From contig NZ_JAMBOJ010000015.1 of NCBI RefSeq assembly GCF_023715565.1, forward strand, positions 1-64,000: DNA of 64,000 bases, in the 5' to 3' direction. The notes under the pieces are model-generated. The model ran no database searches. It was not told the origin of the DNA and was given only the letters and a program-made list of their open reading frames with translations. This document shows, piece after piece, positions 53,272-63,015 of this stretch (positions are counted from its first letter, which is position 1; every line of letters begins with the position of its first letter). The stretch comes from Cytobacillus firmus (GTDB lineage Bacteria; Bacillota; Bacilli; Bacillales; Cytobacillaceae). The position numbers and the translations under genes are program-made.

Positions 53272-55107
53272 ATGAATCTAAAAACAATAAGAAAATCCTG
53301 TAAAGCAAAGCTGCTCTCTCTTCCTTACCGCATTAAGCTCATTCTGGTTTTCTCCTTCTTAATCTTACTGACCGCCTCAATTCTTGGCAGTATCATCTAC
53401 TATCAATTTGGCGGAGCAAGCCAAAGGAACGCAGAAGAATATTCTATACAGCTTGCTGATCAAATCAATCGGAATCTGGACCGGTATATTAAAGAAATGC
53501 AGATCATTTCTTTATCCCCTTTATATGATCAAGAAGTAATAAATATATTAAAGAATCACCAGGCTTCAGAGGTAGCGGCCCCCTTTCCGCCAGCAAATGA
53601 GAGAATAAAAATCTGGCGATATATTTCGAGTTTTGTTCATATGAGAAACGAAATTCGTGGTATACACATCCTGGCCAATGATGGGAATATATTCAGTAAT
53701 CTCGATTCCAATACCATTATGCTTCAAGTATTTGAACAAAATAACGAGTGGCTTCAAAGAATAGTAGAAGCAGATGGTGAACATGTGATTCTTCCGCTGC
53801 ATTATCCGAACTATTACTTAAATAAGGATACAGCTGTCTTTTCGGTCGCTAGATTAATAAGGGATCCATCAGATCAAACACCGCTTGGTATTATTAAAAT
53901 AGATTTGAAGCAAGAGCTGATCCAGGAGATGGTTAAGAATACAAAGACAAAGAGCCAAATTTTCATTGTAAACAACCAACAGGAAATCATTTATCCAAAC
54001 AGTGAGGAAAATGATATTTCTCCCAGCATATTGCCCAAAATTGAAAATATAAAAGTTAATAATTATACCAATATCCCGATTGAAGGTGTAGATTATATGA
54101 TGGTTTATAATCAATCTGAGTACTCGGGACTGAATATTGTTATGCTCATACCCAAATCTGAAATTTTTAGCGAAGTGAACTATCTTCGGAAAGTACTTCT
54201 CGTTGTGATTATGGCCGGTATTTTAATAGCATTCATTTTAGGTTTTATATTATCAAAGCCTCTTGTTGGCTCCATTCATAGACTGAGAGAAGCAATGGAG
54301 GGAGTCAAAAAGGGGAATTTCTCCCAGCGGGTAATGGTTCAATCAAATGACGAAATTGGTGATCTTGGGAAAGGGTTCAATTTAATGGTTAGTGAAATTG
54401 ACCGTTTGGTTACCGAAGTCTATCGAACGAATCTGAGAGAGAAGGATGCGGAGCTTAGGGCTCTGCAAAGCCAGATGAATCCTCATTTCCTCTATAACAC
54501 GTTAGAGTCTATTAATATGCTGGCGATTACCAGGGGGAATTTTGAAGTATCGGATATGGTCGCTTCATTAGGTAAGCTGCTCAGGTATACGGTGGACAAC
54601 AAAGCGAAAATTGTCAGGCTAGAGGAAGAGGCGGCATTCGTTAGCTCTTATATCACCATTCAAAAAGTAAGAATAGGAGAGAAACTGCATTATATTGAGG
54701 ACATTCCAGATTCATTAAGGGATGCAGTCATACCCAAGCTAATCCTTCAGCCCATTATTGAAAATGCAATTGTCCACGGATTACGCAATACAGGGGGAAA
54801 GATAAAAATACAGGCTTCTAAAATAGGTGAACAATTAAAAATAATCATTTCGGATAATGGAGCGGGTATGGATAAAGAGGAATTAAGAGAATTAAAACAA
54901 ATTATTACAGCTCGGAAACCAAGCCTTTCCAACGAATCACATCATGGTGTGGCATTGCCGAATATACATGAACGGATTCAGCTGCTGTATGGAAGTGATT
55001 TCGGCTTGGATATCCAAAGTGAAGAGCATAAAGGGTTTTCTGTCTCTGTTTCTTTACCGCTATATTGGGAGGAGGAAAAATGGGATGAAAAACGTATTAG
55101 TGGTTGA
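53272..55107 (+). CDS. YesM-type sensor histidine kinase
   Basis: Kinase of 611 residues. A transmembrane helix at about 21-43, an extracellular dCache-like sensor to about 300, a second helix near 306-328, HAMP to about 385, the phosphoacceptor region QSQMNPHFLYNTLESINML near 402 and a HATPase with ISDNGAGMDK and GVALPNIHERIQLLYG. This class pairs with AraC-type response regulators and usually controls saccharide uptake genes. AAAGGGG precedes ATG 53272. It overlaps the response-regulator gene by 23 bases. Confidence 0.94.
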   Translation: MNLKTIRKSCKAKLLSLPYRIKLILVFSFLILLTASILGSIIYYQFGGASQRNAEEYSIQLADQINRNLDRYIKEMQIISLSPLYDQEVINILKNHQASEVAAPFPPANERIKIWRYISSFVHMRNEIRGIHILANDGNIFSNLDSNTIMLQVFEQNNEWLQRIVEADGEHVILPLHYPNYYLNKDTAVFSVARLIRDPSDQTPLGIIKIDLKQELIQEMVKNTKTKSQIFIVNNQQEIIYPNSEENDISPSILPKIENIKVNNYTNIPIEGVDYMMVYNQSEYSGLNIVMLIPKSEIFSEVNYLRKVLLVVIMAGILIAFILGFILSKPLVGSIHRLREAMEGVKKGNFSQRVMVQSNDEIGDLGKGFNLMVSEIDRLVTEVYRTNLREKDAELRALQSQMNPHFLYNTLESINMLAITRGNFEVSDMVASLGKLLRYTVDNKAKIVRLEEEAAFVSSYITIQKVRIGEKLHYIEDIPDSLRDAVIPKLILQPIIENAIVHGLRNTGGKIKIQASKIGEQLKIIISDNGAGMDKEELRELKQIITARKPSLSNESHHGVALPNIHERIQLLYGSDFGLDIQSEEHKGFSVSVSLPLYWEEEKWDEKRISG

Positions 55108-55786
55108 AGATGAATCAATTATTAGACAAGGGTTGAAGGTATTACTAGAGGCCATAAGCGGAGAGATTCAAGTATGGGAAGCAAAAAGCGGTGAGGAAGG
55201 CCTGATGCGGGTTCGGCAGCAGATCCCGCATTTAATTGTTACGGATATACGTATGGGAGGAATGGATGGGTTAGCCTTTATTTCAAAGGTAAGGCAAGTC
55301 TCTGAGAATGTACCCGTTATTATCCTGAGCGGGCACAGTGATTTTGAATATGCAAGAGCAGCTCTTAAATATGGTGTTACGGATTACTTGCTTAAACCGG
55401 TTAATCGGGTTGAGCTATCTACTATAATTACCAGTATTTTTAAAGATAAAGAAGAGACCTATACAGATGTATCCGGACAGTTTCAAAAAATTCTTCAGTA
55501 CGTTCACGATCATATTGGTCAGGAAGTAACACTTAAACACATTGCTGATCATATGTTTCTCCATCCCCAATACATAGGGCAATTGTTTAAAGCCGAATTA
55601 AATCAGACTTTTACAGACTATTTAACGGATGAACGTTTAAAAAGAGCGAAAAATCTGCTGAAGAACACCAACTTAAAGGTATATGAAGTAGCTCAGCTCT
55701 CAGGTTATAAGAGCCCCAAGCATTTTATGGCACTTTTTAAACAGGAAGTCGGGGTAACACCTAAAGAGTACAGAAAGTTATCTTAA
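55085..55786 (+). CDS. AraC-type response regulator (YesN-like)
   Basis: Regulator of 233 residues. The receiver domain has the phosphoacceptor aspartate in LIVTDIRMGGMDG at about residue 54 and the conserved lysine in YLLKPVN. The C-terminal AraC domain (about 135-233) has two HTHs, ending in VYEVAQLSGYKSPKHFMALFKQEVG. It is rather short, lacking the long linker of most YesN proteins. ATG 55085 is used, with GGAGGAGG upstream; the longer frame lies within the kinase gene. Likely activates the ABC genes that follow. Confidence 0.93.
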   Translation: MKNVLVVEDESIIRQGLKVLLEAISGEIQVWEAKSGEEGLMRVRQQIPHLIVTDIRMGGMDGLAFISKVRQVSENVPVIILSGHSDFEYARAALKYGVTDYLLKPVNRVELSTIITSIFKDKEETYTDVSGQFQKILQYVHDHIGQEVTLKHIADHMFLHPQYIGQLFKAELNQTFTDYLTDERLKRAKNLLKNTNLKVYEVAQLSGYKSPKHFMALFKQEVGVTPKEYRKLS

Positions 55787-55887
55787 GATTCCAACAACTA
55801 TTAAAATCATACTTTTTCTTTGAACAAAGGGATATTTTGAATGAGTTATTCCTTCTACAATTAGAGTCAAAGGAGAGGGGGAAAAAG

Positions 55888-57171
55888 ATGAAGAAGCTAG
55901 GTGTGATTTTTTTAATTTTCTTAATGACAACGTTTACATTTGCCTGCAGCAATAAAGCAGAACCATCCAGCTCAGGCGGAGATTCGAAAAAGAATGATAA
56001 ACCAGTAGAACTTACCTTTATGATATGGGGAAACGAAGCTCATCAGGAGATGTATAATAAGCTCCTTGAAAAATTCTATGAGACCCACCCTAACATCAAG
56101 GTGAATTTAGAGAGTGTGCCATTTCCGGATTACCAGCAAAAAATAACCGTTTTAGCAGCGGGCAGAGAATTGCCTGATATCGGCTGGGCAGCTGAACGGA
56201 TGGTCCCTCAATTTATAGAAAATGGTATTTTAGAAGATGTATCTTCTTTTAAAGAAGATAAAGAATATAACATGGATGATTTCTTTCCATCTACTTTAGA
56301 GCTGTTTGAAAAGGACGGAAAGTTATACGGTCTCCCGTTTTCAACGCCTCCTATGGTTCTTTTCTATAACGAGGACCTGTTTGTAAAAGCAGGTGAAAAG
56401 ACACCAAATGAACATATGGAAGCTGGAACATGGAACTGGGAGCAATTTGAAAAATCCGCAAAAGCAATCTCAGCAAGCGGCACATATGGAGCTAATTTCT
56501 TCCGTGACTGGAATACTTGGATTGCATTGCTTTCACACACGTGGAGCAACGGAGGAAGCCTATTTAATGAAGAAACAACTGAGTTTACGTGGAACAGCCC
56601 ACAAGGGGTTGAAACACTGGAAATGCTCGATCGCATGATGTTTAAAGACAAGTCTCATCCGAAAGCTGGTGAACAAGTAAGCTTTGAATCCGGCAAAATT
56701 GGAATGTTCTTTGATGTCTACAGCTATGTATCACGTGCCCGCGAAGTAAAAGATTTCAAATGGGATATCGCACCTCTGCCGGAAGGCCCTGAGGGAAGAT
56801 TCCCAATGCTGGGCCAGGCTGGCTACACGATGTTTGCAGGGTCCAAGCATCCTGAAGAAGCCAAGGAACTCCTAAAGTTTTTAACGAGTCAAGAGGGAAT
56901 CACGGCTTCATCTACCTTCTTTGTACCGCCGCGTGAGTCTGTCCTAAGTTCTGATGAGTTTGTAAATCAGCCTAACAATCCGCCGGCTGAAAGTATTCAG
57001 CGTGCTGTTATTGATGAGATGGACAATGCAAGACTGCAGGAAGGCCATATGGAATGGCAGAAAATTGATAACGCAATTCAATTCGGATTCGATGAACTGT
57101 TTGGACAGTTAAAGAAACCAGAAGAAATTCTCGATGGAATGGATAAAAAAATCGATCCGATTTTGAAATAA
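55888..57171 (+). CDS. Carbohydrate ABC transporter substrate-binding lipoprotein
   Basis: Receptor of 427 residues, extracellular and lipid-anchored at the lipobox TFACS near residues 18-22. A flexible Ser/Gly linker is followed by a family 1 binding domain with ELTFMIWGNEAHQEMYNKLLEKF and NWEQFEKSAKAIS. Such receptors bind oligosaccharides or sugar derivatives. ATG 55888 is preferred because AAAGGAGAGGGGG lies upstream. Two permease genes follow, but no ATPase gene, so a shared MsmX-like ATPase elsewhere is expected. Confidence 0.93.
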   Translation: MKKLGVIFLIFLMTTFTFACSNKAEPSSSGGDSKKNDKPVELTFMIWGNEAHQEMYNKLLEKFYETHPNIKVNLESVPFPDYQQKITVLAAGRELPDIGWAAERMVPQFIENGILEDVSSFKEDKEYNMDDFFPSTLELFEKDGKLYGLPFSTPPMVLFYNEDLFVKAGEKTPNEHMEAGTWNWEQFEKSAKAISASGTYGANFFRDWNTWIALLSHTWSNGGSLFNEETTEFTWNSPQGVETLEMLDRMMFKDKSHPKAGEQVSFESGKIGMFFDVYSYVSRAREVKDFKWDIAPLPEGPEGRFPMLGQAGYTMFAGSKHPEEAKELLKFLTSQEGITASSTFFVPPRESVLSSDEFVNQPNNPPAESIQRAVIDEMDNARLQEGHMEWQKIDNAIQFGFDELFGQLKKPEEILDGMDKKIDPILK

Positions 57172-57181
57172 ACTGTTTAGC

Positions 57182-57217
57182 AGGCGGTTAATCCTCATTA
57201 GGCTTAACCGCTTGCCT
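57182..57217 (+). terminator. Intra-operon hairpin after the binding protein gene
   Basis: GCGGTTAA (57184-57191) pairs perfectly with TTAACCGC (57204-57211), with further pairing after a two-base bulge, but no T-run follows. Such a hairpin after a binding-protein gene commonly stabilises the upstream mRNA or partially terminates, giving more receptor than permease. Confidence 0.6.
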
Positions 57218-57236
57218 ATTCATAAGAGGTGATAGT

Positions 57237-57929
57237 ATGAATTCTTCTTTAAGCAGTTATCTTAGTGAGAAAGAAGTTACGCTAATTGTGAGCTTGCCTG
57301 AGAATAATCTCGAATTGGCACAGGCTGCATTAAGTGAAGGTGCAGATGCTGTGAAAATGCATGTAAATGTGAATCATCGTGCTTCAGGTAATATGTTCCG
57401 CCCGACAGAATCTTATATGGAAGTATTCCGGCAAATACGATCGGAATATACCGGTCCGCTTGGAATTGTACCTGGTGGCTCTTTTGAGGAAATCAAACAA
57501 AGTGAATTGAACCTGCTCTCTCAAGCTGGATTCAATTATTTTTCAATCTATGCTCACCACATGCCAAGCTGGATGATGAAGCTTGCCGGTATGGAAAAAA
57601 CCTTTGCCATCTCATCAGATTACGATATTGAGAAGATGGGGCAGTTAAAGTCTCTGGATATAACTGCGCTTGAAGCATCGATTGTGCCTGGTGAGGAATA
57701 TGGGTCTCCTCTTACATTTAAAGATATTCTTGCTTATAAATATTTAGCAGAGAAGGTGGATGTCCCACTTCTTATTCCGTCGCAGCGAAAATTGGTGCCA
57801 GCTGACATTTCACTCCTTGCTCAAGCGGGTGTTAAAGGAATTATGTTAGGGGCAATTGTAACCGGACATACAGCAGAAAGTATTAAGAGCTCTGTTGCAG
57901 AGTTTAGGAATGCCATTGACAAGATATAG
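57237..57929 (+). CDS. TIM-barrel protein of unknown specificity
   Basis: Protein of 230 residues with alternating beta-alpha elements typical of a TIM barrel: TLIVSLPENNLELAQAALSEGADAVKMHV, GPLGIVPGGSFEEI, NYFSIYAHHMPSW and GVKGIMLGAIVTGHT. The last resembles a phosphate-binding loop of NanE-like or other sugar-phosphate epimerases, but no clear assignment is possible. The KMHVNVNHRASG segment could carry active-site residues. GAGGTGA lies ahead of ATG 57237. It sits between receptor and permease genes, so it is likely an enzyme for the imported compound. Confidence 0.65.
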   Translation: MNSSLSSYLSEKEVTLIVSLPENNLELAQAALSEGADAVKMHVNVNHRASGNMFRPTESYMEVFRQIRSEYTGPLGIVPGGSFEEIKQSELNLLSQAGFNYFSIYAHHMPSWMMKLAGMEKTFAISSDYDIEKMGQLKSLDITALEASIVPGEEYGSPLTFKDILAYKYLAEKVDVPLLIPSQRKLVPADISLLAQAGVKGIMLGAIVTGHTAESIKSSVAEFRNAIDKI

Positions 57930-57940
57930 GGGGGAGCAGA

Positions 57941-58876
57941 ATGGAAGCAAACTTGAATACTTCTGCGCAACTCTCTTTGGAAAAGAAAAGACGCAGGAAA
58001 AAGTTCATAGGAAGTGAAGCCTTTTACGGCTATTTGTTTGTGAGTCCAATGGTGTTGGGTTTCTTGGTGGTTATGCTAGGCCCGCTGCTATACTCCTTTT
58101 ATATGAGTCTCACAGACTGGCAGCTGCTTGGCGATCCTAACTTTATTGGATTGGAAAATTACCAGCGTTTAACTTCAGACCCTGAGTTCGGGACAGTATT
58201 GAAGAACACGCTCATATTTTCAGTCGGCTTGGTGCCAGTTAATATTATCTTGGCCCTTATGCTGGCTTTGCTTCTGCACCGAAACCTGCCCGGCATGGGG
58301 ATTTTCCGGACAGCCATCTTTATTCCAGTCATGACATCGATTGTAGTATGGTCCATTATCTGGAAGTATATGTTCGCAACCGATGAAGGGTTCATTAATC
58401 AAATCCTCCGTGTGTTCAGCATTGAGGGACCGGCATGGCTGTATGATCCGAAGCTTGCCATGGCGGCAGTTATTGTAGTCAGTGCCATGAAAAATGTCGG
58501 TTTGAATATGGTACTTTTCCTTGCCGCTTTACAGCAAGTGCCCCGTACACTTTATGAAGCTTCTTATTTGGATGGTGCCAACAAAAGCAAACAGTTCTGG
58601 TATGTCACGCTGCCAATGATAACACCAACTGTATTTTTAACACTTATCTTAACAGTGATTGGATCCATGAAGGTGTTTGGGCAGATTTATGTCATGACCG
58701 GGGGCGGGCCTGGGAATCATACAAAGGTTCTTGTTTATTATATTTGGGAAACAGCCTTTAAGTTATTTGATTTCGGATACGCTTCGGCCATTGCGATTAT
58801 TCTATTTATAATCATTTTAGTGTTCACCCTGGCTCAGTGGGTGTTAAGAAAGAGGTGGGTCTTCCATGAACAATAG
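57941..58876 (+). CDS. Sugar ABC transporter permease (MalF/UgpA type)
   Basis: Membrane protein of 311 residues with six transmembrane segments. The EAA loop is EASYLDGANKSKQFWYVTLPMITP, near residue 207, where the shared ATPase docks. GGGGGGAG precedes ATG 57941. It forms a heterodimer with the product of the next gene, which it overlaps by 11 bases. Confidence 0.94.
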   Translation: MEANLNTSAQLSLEKKRRRKKFIGSEAFYGYLFVSPMVLGFLVVMLGPLLYSFYMSLTDWQLLGDPNFIGLENYQRLTSDPEFGTVLKNTLIFSVGLVPVNIILALMLALLLHRNLPGMGIFRTAIFIPVMTSIVVWSIIWKYMFATDEGFINQILRVFSIEGPAWLYDPKLAMAAVIVVSAMKNVGLNMVLFLAALQQVPRTLYEASYLDGANKSKQFWYVTLPMITPTVFLTLILTVIGSMKVFGQIYVMTGGGPGNHTKVLVYYIWETAFKLFDFGYASAIAIILFIIILVFTLAQWVLRKRWVFHEQ

Positions 58877-59702
58877 AAGAAAGAAGAGTTTTGGAACAAA
58901 AGTTATATTTTATGGAGTACTGACCCTCGTATCTCTCATTATGATCGTGCCATTCTTATGGATGATAAATACATCATTTAAAGACTCGACCAAGATTTTT
59001 ACTTTCCAGTGGATACCCGATCCCTTCCGCTGGCAGAACTATTTGGATGTACTGGAGAAAACTCCGTTTCACCTATTTTATTTCAATAGTATTTATATTG
59101 CTGTATTGGTCACGATTGGCACCATTTTCTTTGGGTCATTAGCCGGCTATGCGTTTGCAAAGCTATCTTTTCGCGGAAGCTCCATTCTATTTCTATGCTT
59201 ATTAAGCACGATGATGATTCCTGTCGAGGTCATTACGATCCCGTTATTTCTATTAATGAGAGATTTGGGATTGATAGATACTCATATCCCCCTGATAGGG
59301 ATACCAATCTTAGGTCCAGCGGGAGTCTTTGGGGTATTTGTCATGAGGCAATTCTTCCTCCTTGTACCGAAAGAGCTTGAAGAAGCTGCAAAGCTGGATG
59401 GGTGCTCCTATTTCCGAATCTATTGGAGCATTATGCTTCCTCTTGCCAAACCGGCGATTGCTACCTTGACCATATTTACTTTCTTAACAAGCTGGAATGA
59501 ATTCTATGAACCATTGATTTATATTAATTCGAAAGAGCTCATGACGCTTCCGCTTGCATTAGCCTTATTTACAGATGAGGTGGGGACACAGTGGGAACTG
59601 TTAATGAGTGCCTCTGTTATGGCAACAGTTCCATTATTAATTATCTTCTTCTTTGCTCAAAAGCAGTTTATTGAAGGTGTGAGCATGACAGGAGGAAAAT
59701 AA
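58866..59702 (+). CDS. Sugar ABC transporter permease (MalG/UgpE type)
   Basis: Membrane protein of 278 residues with six transmembrane segments. The EAA loop is EEAAKLDGCSYFRIYWSIMLPLAKP, near residue 175. It pairs with the upstream permease; its start lies within the end of that gene, so translation is coupled. No ATPase gene follows. Confidence 0.94.
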   Translation: MNNRRKKSFGTKVIFYGVLTLVSLIMIVPFLWMINTSFKDSTKIFTFQWIPDPFRWQNYLDVLEKTPFHLFYFNSIYIAVLVTIGTIFFGSLAGYAFAKLSFRGSSILFLCLLSTMMIPVEVITIPLFLLMRDLGLIDTHIPLIGIPILGPAGVFGVFVMRQFFLLVPKELEEAAKLDGCSYFRIYWSIMLPLAKPAIATLTIFTFLTSWNEFYEPLIYINSKELMTLPLALALFTDEVGTQWELLMSASVMATVPLLIIFFFAQKQFIEGVSMTGGK

Positions 59703-59736
59703 TAGACTGATAGATTGTTGAAGGGACGTGATCGTT

Positions 59737-61080
59737 TTGAAAAATGAGCTGGAGTTTGATGTAGTGATTGCAGGAGGGGGACCCGCCGGAATTAATGCAG
59801 CCATTGCGGCCGGGAGAGAAGGAGCAAGGATACTTCTTATTGAAAGGTATGGTTTTCTGGGTGGCATGTCGACTGTGGCACTTGTCTATCCATGGATGAC
59901 TTTTCATACCGAAACGGGACGACAGGTTATTAAGGGGATTGCTCAGGAGATTGTGGAAAGGCTCATGGCTATTGATGGTTCTCCGGGGCATTTACGGGAT
60001 ACAGTTGGTTTCACCAATACTGTCACTCCATACCATCCAGAGAAATATAAACTTCTTGCATTAGAAATGCTTGAAGAAGCCGGAGTGGAAGTTCTTGTTC
60101 ATAGTTTTGCAGATTCAGTTGAAGTGGATGGAGGTACGATTAAAAGCATCCGCCTGGTAACCAAATCGGGTCCAATACGAGTTAGGGCCAAGCAATTTAT
60201 TGATACAACCGGAGATGCTGACATCGCATACCTATCAGGCGCCCCCTGCTTAAAGGGAAGAGAAAATGATCAAAAAACCCAGCCGCTTACAATGAAATTC
60301 CGTATGAGGGGTGTCGATGTCTCGAAAGTAAAAGAAGCCATGAAAAGGAATCCTGAAAATTTTTATAAGAAGACGCCTATTAATGAATTAGATGATCTTC
60401 CTCTGACGGGTGTACAAGGCTTCTACAAAGAATGGAACGCTTCAGGAGTTCCTATTAATCGTGATCAAGTGCTATTTTTTATTGGGCCTGAAGAAGACGA
60501 GGTCCTGGTTAACTGTACAAGGGTCCAAGGTCTCGATGGCACAGACGTGTTTGATTTAACAAAGGGTGAAAGAGAAGGAAGAAAACAAGTCATGATGATG
60601 GCAGAATTTCTGCAGACAACTATTCCTGGTTTTGAGAAAGCCTCCATATCTGCGGTTGGTTCCCAGATTGGTATTCGGGAAACGAGGAGAATATCCGGAG
60701 AGTACTCCTTAACCATTGAAGATGTAATTGCAGGGAGGAAATATGACGATACGATCGCTTTAAGCGGCTACCCAATAGACATTCATGATCCGACAGGGAA
60801 AGGCGTTAAGGCAAATGATATTGAAGGGGATGGAAGCTACGGAATTCCTTATAGATGTCTTATTCCTAAAGGGGTTGACAACTTGCTTGTAGCAGGGAGA
60901 TGTATTTCCACCACCCATGAAGCACTCGCTACGACCCGGCTCACACCAAGCTGTATGGCAACAGGTCAGGCAGCGGGTACGGCAGCAGCTATATCATTGG
61001 CTAAAGGCATCGCTCCAAGAGAACTTGATGCCGGCGTGCTGCGCAAAAAATTAGTAGAGAGTGGTGCAGTTTTACAGTAA
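59737..61080 (+). CDS. FAD-dependent oxidoreductase (FAD_oxidored family)
   Basis: Protein of about 447 residues. The N-terminal dinucleotide motif FDVVIAGGGPAGINAAIAAG is followed by GFLGGMSTVALVYPW. The C-terminus has LLVAGRCISTTHEALATTRLTPSCMATGQAAGTAA, diagnostic of the FAD_oxidored family often encoded beside sugar ABC systems. It may oxidise a sugar or sugar-derived alcohol. TTG 59737 is preferred because AAGGGACGTGA is about seven to ten bases upstream; the GTG at 59728 is too close to it. It follows the permeases after 34 bases. Confidence 0.87.
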   Translation: MKNELEFDVVIAGGGPAGINAAIAAGREGARILLIERYGFLGGMSTVALVYPWMTFHTETGRQVIKGIAQEIVERLMAIDGSPGHLRDTVGFTNTVTPYHPEKYKLLALEMLEEAGVEVLVHSFADSVEVDGGTIKSIRLVTKSGPIRVRAKQFIDTTGDADIAYLSGAPCLKGRENDQKTQPLTMKFRMRGVDVSKVKEAMKRNPENFYKKTPINELDDLPLTGVQGFYKEWNASGVPINRDQVLFFIGPEEDEVLVNCTRVQGLDGTDVFDLTKGEREGRKQVMMMAEFLQTTIPGFEKASISAVGSQIGIRETRRISGEYSLTIEDVIAGRKYDDTIALSGYPIDIHDPTGKGVKANDIEGDGSYGIPYRCLIPKGVDNLLVAGRCISTTHEALATTRLTPSCMATGQAAGTAAAISLAKGIAPRELDAGVLRKKLVESGAVLQ

Positions 61081-61133
61081 TCAAGAGGCACATCCAGAAA
61101 TAATGTTATTGGATTATACGAGGAGGAGAATGC

Positions 61134-62786
61134 GTGAGTAGATGGAAAACTTTGCTGTCAGCATGTATGGCTATCCTGCTGTTATTTGGGAATCTAGGTG
61201 AAATGGAGGCTGCAGAAAAGAAGGCTGGATTAGCTAAGATTCTACTGGTTCCATTGGATGACCGCCCGGCTAATCTTTATTTTCCGCAGCAAGTTGGAAA
61301 AACAGCGGGTGTTGAAGTCATAACACCGCCAAAAGATATGATCGGGTTTTACACGGAACCCGGAAACGGTGAAGAAATCAGCAAGTGGCTATTGGACAAT
61401 GCTGAAGAGGCAGATGGGTTTGTGATTTCAGCCAGTATGCTGGCGTATGGGGGATTAATTGCTTCCCGTACTGGAGTGAAATCCGAGGAGGATGCACTCT
61501 CTGACATACAAGTAATTAAAAAACTTAAAGAGCTTTATCCTGAAAAGCCCGTATATGTTTATGACACCATTCAGCGGCTTGCCGTAACAGCCATTAGCGA
61601 TGAATACTTGAAATACTACGATCAAATCAGAAGCTGGGCAATCTTATATGATCAAGTCATTAACCTGGGAATGGAAGAATATCGAGCTGAATTAGAGAAA
61701 TTAGAATCCGAAATACCGGAACCTGTGCTGCAGGATTATCTAAATGCGAGAGCAAGAAATCACTCAATTAATAAACTATTAATTGATTGGGTTAACAGCG
61801 GTTCAATTGATTATTTGATTCTGGCCCAGGATGATGCTGCTCCTCATGGCCTTCATCGCGCCGAAAGAGAGATTCTTGTTGAAAAGGTAACAGAGTATGG
61901 GTTGGAAGATCAAGTTTCCGTATTCCCTGGTGCCGATGAAGTTGATGTTGTATTAGTAGCCAGATTTGTAGCGCAGCTATTTAATACAGAGCCAACATTT
62001 TATATTGAGTACGGCGGCATTCACGGAAAGGACTGGATTGCACCATTTGAAGACACAACCTTTGACTACAATGTAATCAAGCATATTACTGCTTCAGGGG
62101 GAAGAATTGCAGAAGATGAAAAGGAAGCAGACATCCACCTGTTATTAAATACTCCTTCAAGTGACAAAAATAAGAGAATTGAAGATGTTGAAAAATTGGT
62201 AAACAGAACGAATGAACTTATTAACACCGGAAAGCAGGTTGCAATCGGAGATGTTATTGAGGTTAATCGGGCAGATGCTCAGCTTATTACCCATCTGACA
62301 GAGAAAGTTGATCTAACTAAAATTCTTGCCTACAGCGGCTGGAACACTGCCGGCAATACAATTGGCATTACCATCGGTCATGCCGCTGCCCGTACTGCAT
62401 TCCTTGAACAGACCTCAGGGTTTGGTGTACCACTTTATGAAGACACTGCAGAAGCACATTATGAATTCCTTCTGCATCGATTCGCTAAGGATCACAGCTA
62501 TAAAAATATTGTTCACCCTGCAGCAAGGGCATATATTTCCGATATCGGCGCAAGTGAATGGGAATTAGGTGAAGATTACGACTTAGTTAATCAATTTGTT
62601 CATGATCAATTAACCTTGGAAACACAAAAATGGTTCCAGCATTTCGATGGAAGACACGTTTATATTGGAAAAAGAGGGAACAAGAATTTTTATAGGACGA
62701 TCGATTCTTTAGAAAGTGTTCATGTTAAGCTTCCTAGGCCGAGGATTTTTGAAGCAGAATTGGAGCCGGATTTAAATCTTAAATAA
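61134..62786 (+). CDS. DUF4127 family exported protein
   Basis: Protein of 550 residues with an N-terminal signal (about 1-26, ending GEMEAAEKK). The sequence begins the mature part with KILLVPLDDRPANLYFPQQVG, the DUF4127 hallmark, and has FVISASMLAYGGLIASR, AQDDAAPHGLHRAER and ITIGHAAARTAFLEQ. The family is uncharacterised, found beside sugar transporters, and may be a hydrolase acting outside the cell. GTG 61134 is preceded by ACGAGGAGGAG. It is the last gene of the unit, with a strong terminator after it. Confidence 0.85.
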   Translation: MSRWKTLLSACMAILLLFGNLGEMEAAEKKAGLAKILLVPLDDRPANLYFPQQVGKTAGVEVITPPKDMIGFYTEPGNGEEISKWLLDNAEEADGFVISASMLAYGGLIASRTGVKSEEDALSDIQVIKKLKELYPEKPVYVYDTIQRLAVTAISDEYLKYYDQIRSWAILYDQVINLGMEEYRAELEKLESEIPEPVLQDYLNARARNHSINKLLIDWVNSGSIDYLILAQDDAAPHGLHRAEREILVEKVTEYGLEDQVSVFPGADEVDVVLVARFVAQLFNTEPTFYIEYGGIHGKDWIAPFEDTTFDYNVIKHITASGGRIAEDEKEADIHLLLNTPSSDKNKRIEDVEKLVNRTNELINTGKQVAIGDVIEVNRADAQLITHLTEKVDLTKILAYSGWNTAGNTIGITIGHAAARTAFLEQTSGFGVPLYEDTAEAHYEFLLHRFAKDHSYKNIVHPAARAYISDIGASEWELGEDYDLVNQFVHDQLTLETQKWFQHFDGRHVYIGKRGNKNFYRTIDSLESVHVKLPRPRIFEAELEPDLNLK

Positions 62787-62818
62787 TGGCAACATGCGAA
62801 GCTCCTATAAATATAATG

Positions 62819-62851
62819 AAACCTTGCTGTTATTGCAGCAAGGTTTTTAAC
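62819..62851 (+). terminator. Terminator of the saccharide-related operon
   Basis: Arms AAACCTTGCTG and CAGCAAGGTTT are perfect and are followed by TTAAC with extra T residues. Confidence 0.9.
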
Positions 62852-63015
62852 TATAATCGCCAGTCCTTAATGGTACTTTGTCCTTTAGAAGGTTTCTGTA
62901 GTTAAAGGATTTACAAATTAGTAAGGTTTAAAAGACAAATACAGGGTTAATTATATAACAAAAGAACTATGTTTATGTTATTATTTTCCTATGATTGATG
63001 AAGGGAGTAAAAGAG

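Noticed and set aside
53272..62786. Complete ABC importer including ATPase
   Set aside because: No Walker A/B ATPase gene is present; a shared ATPase elsewhere must be assumed.
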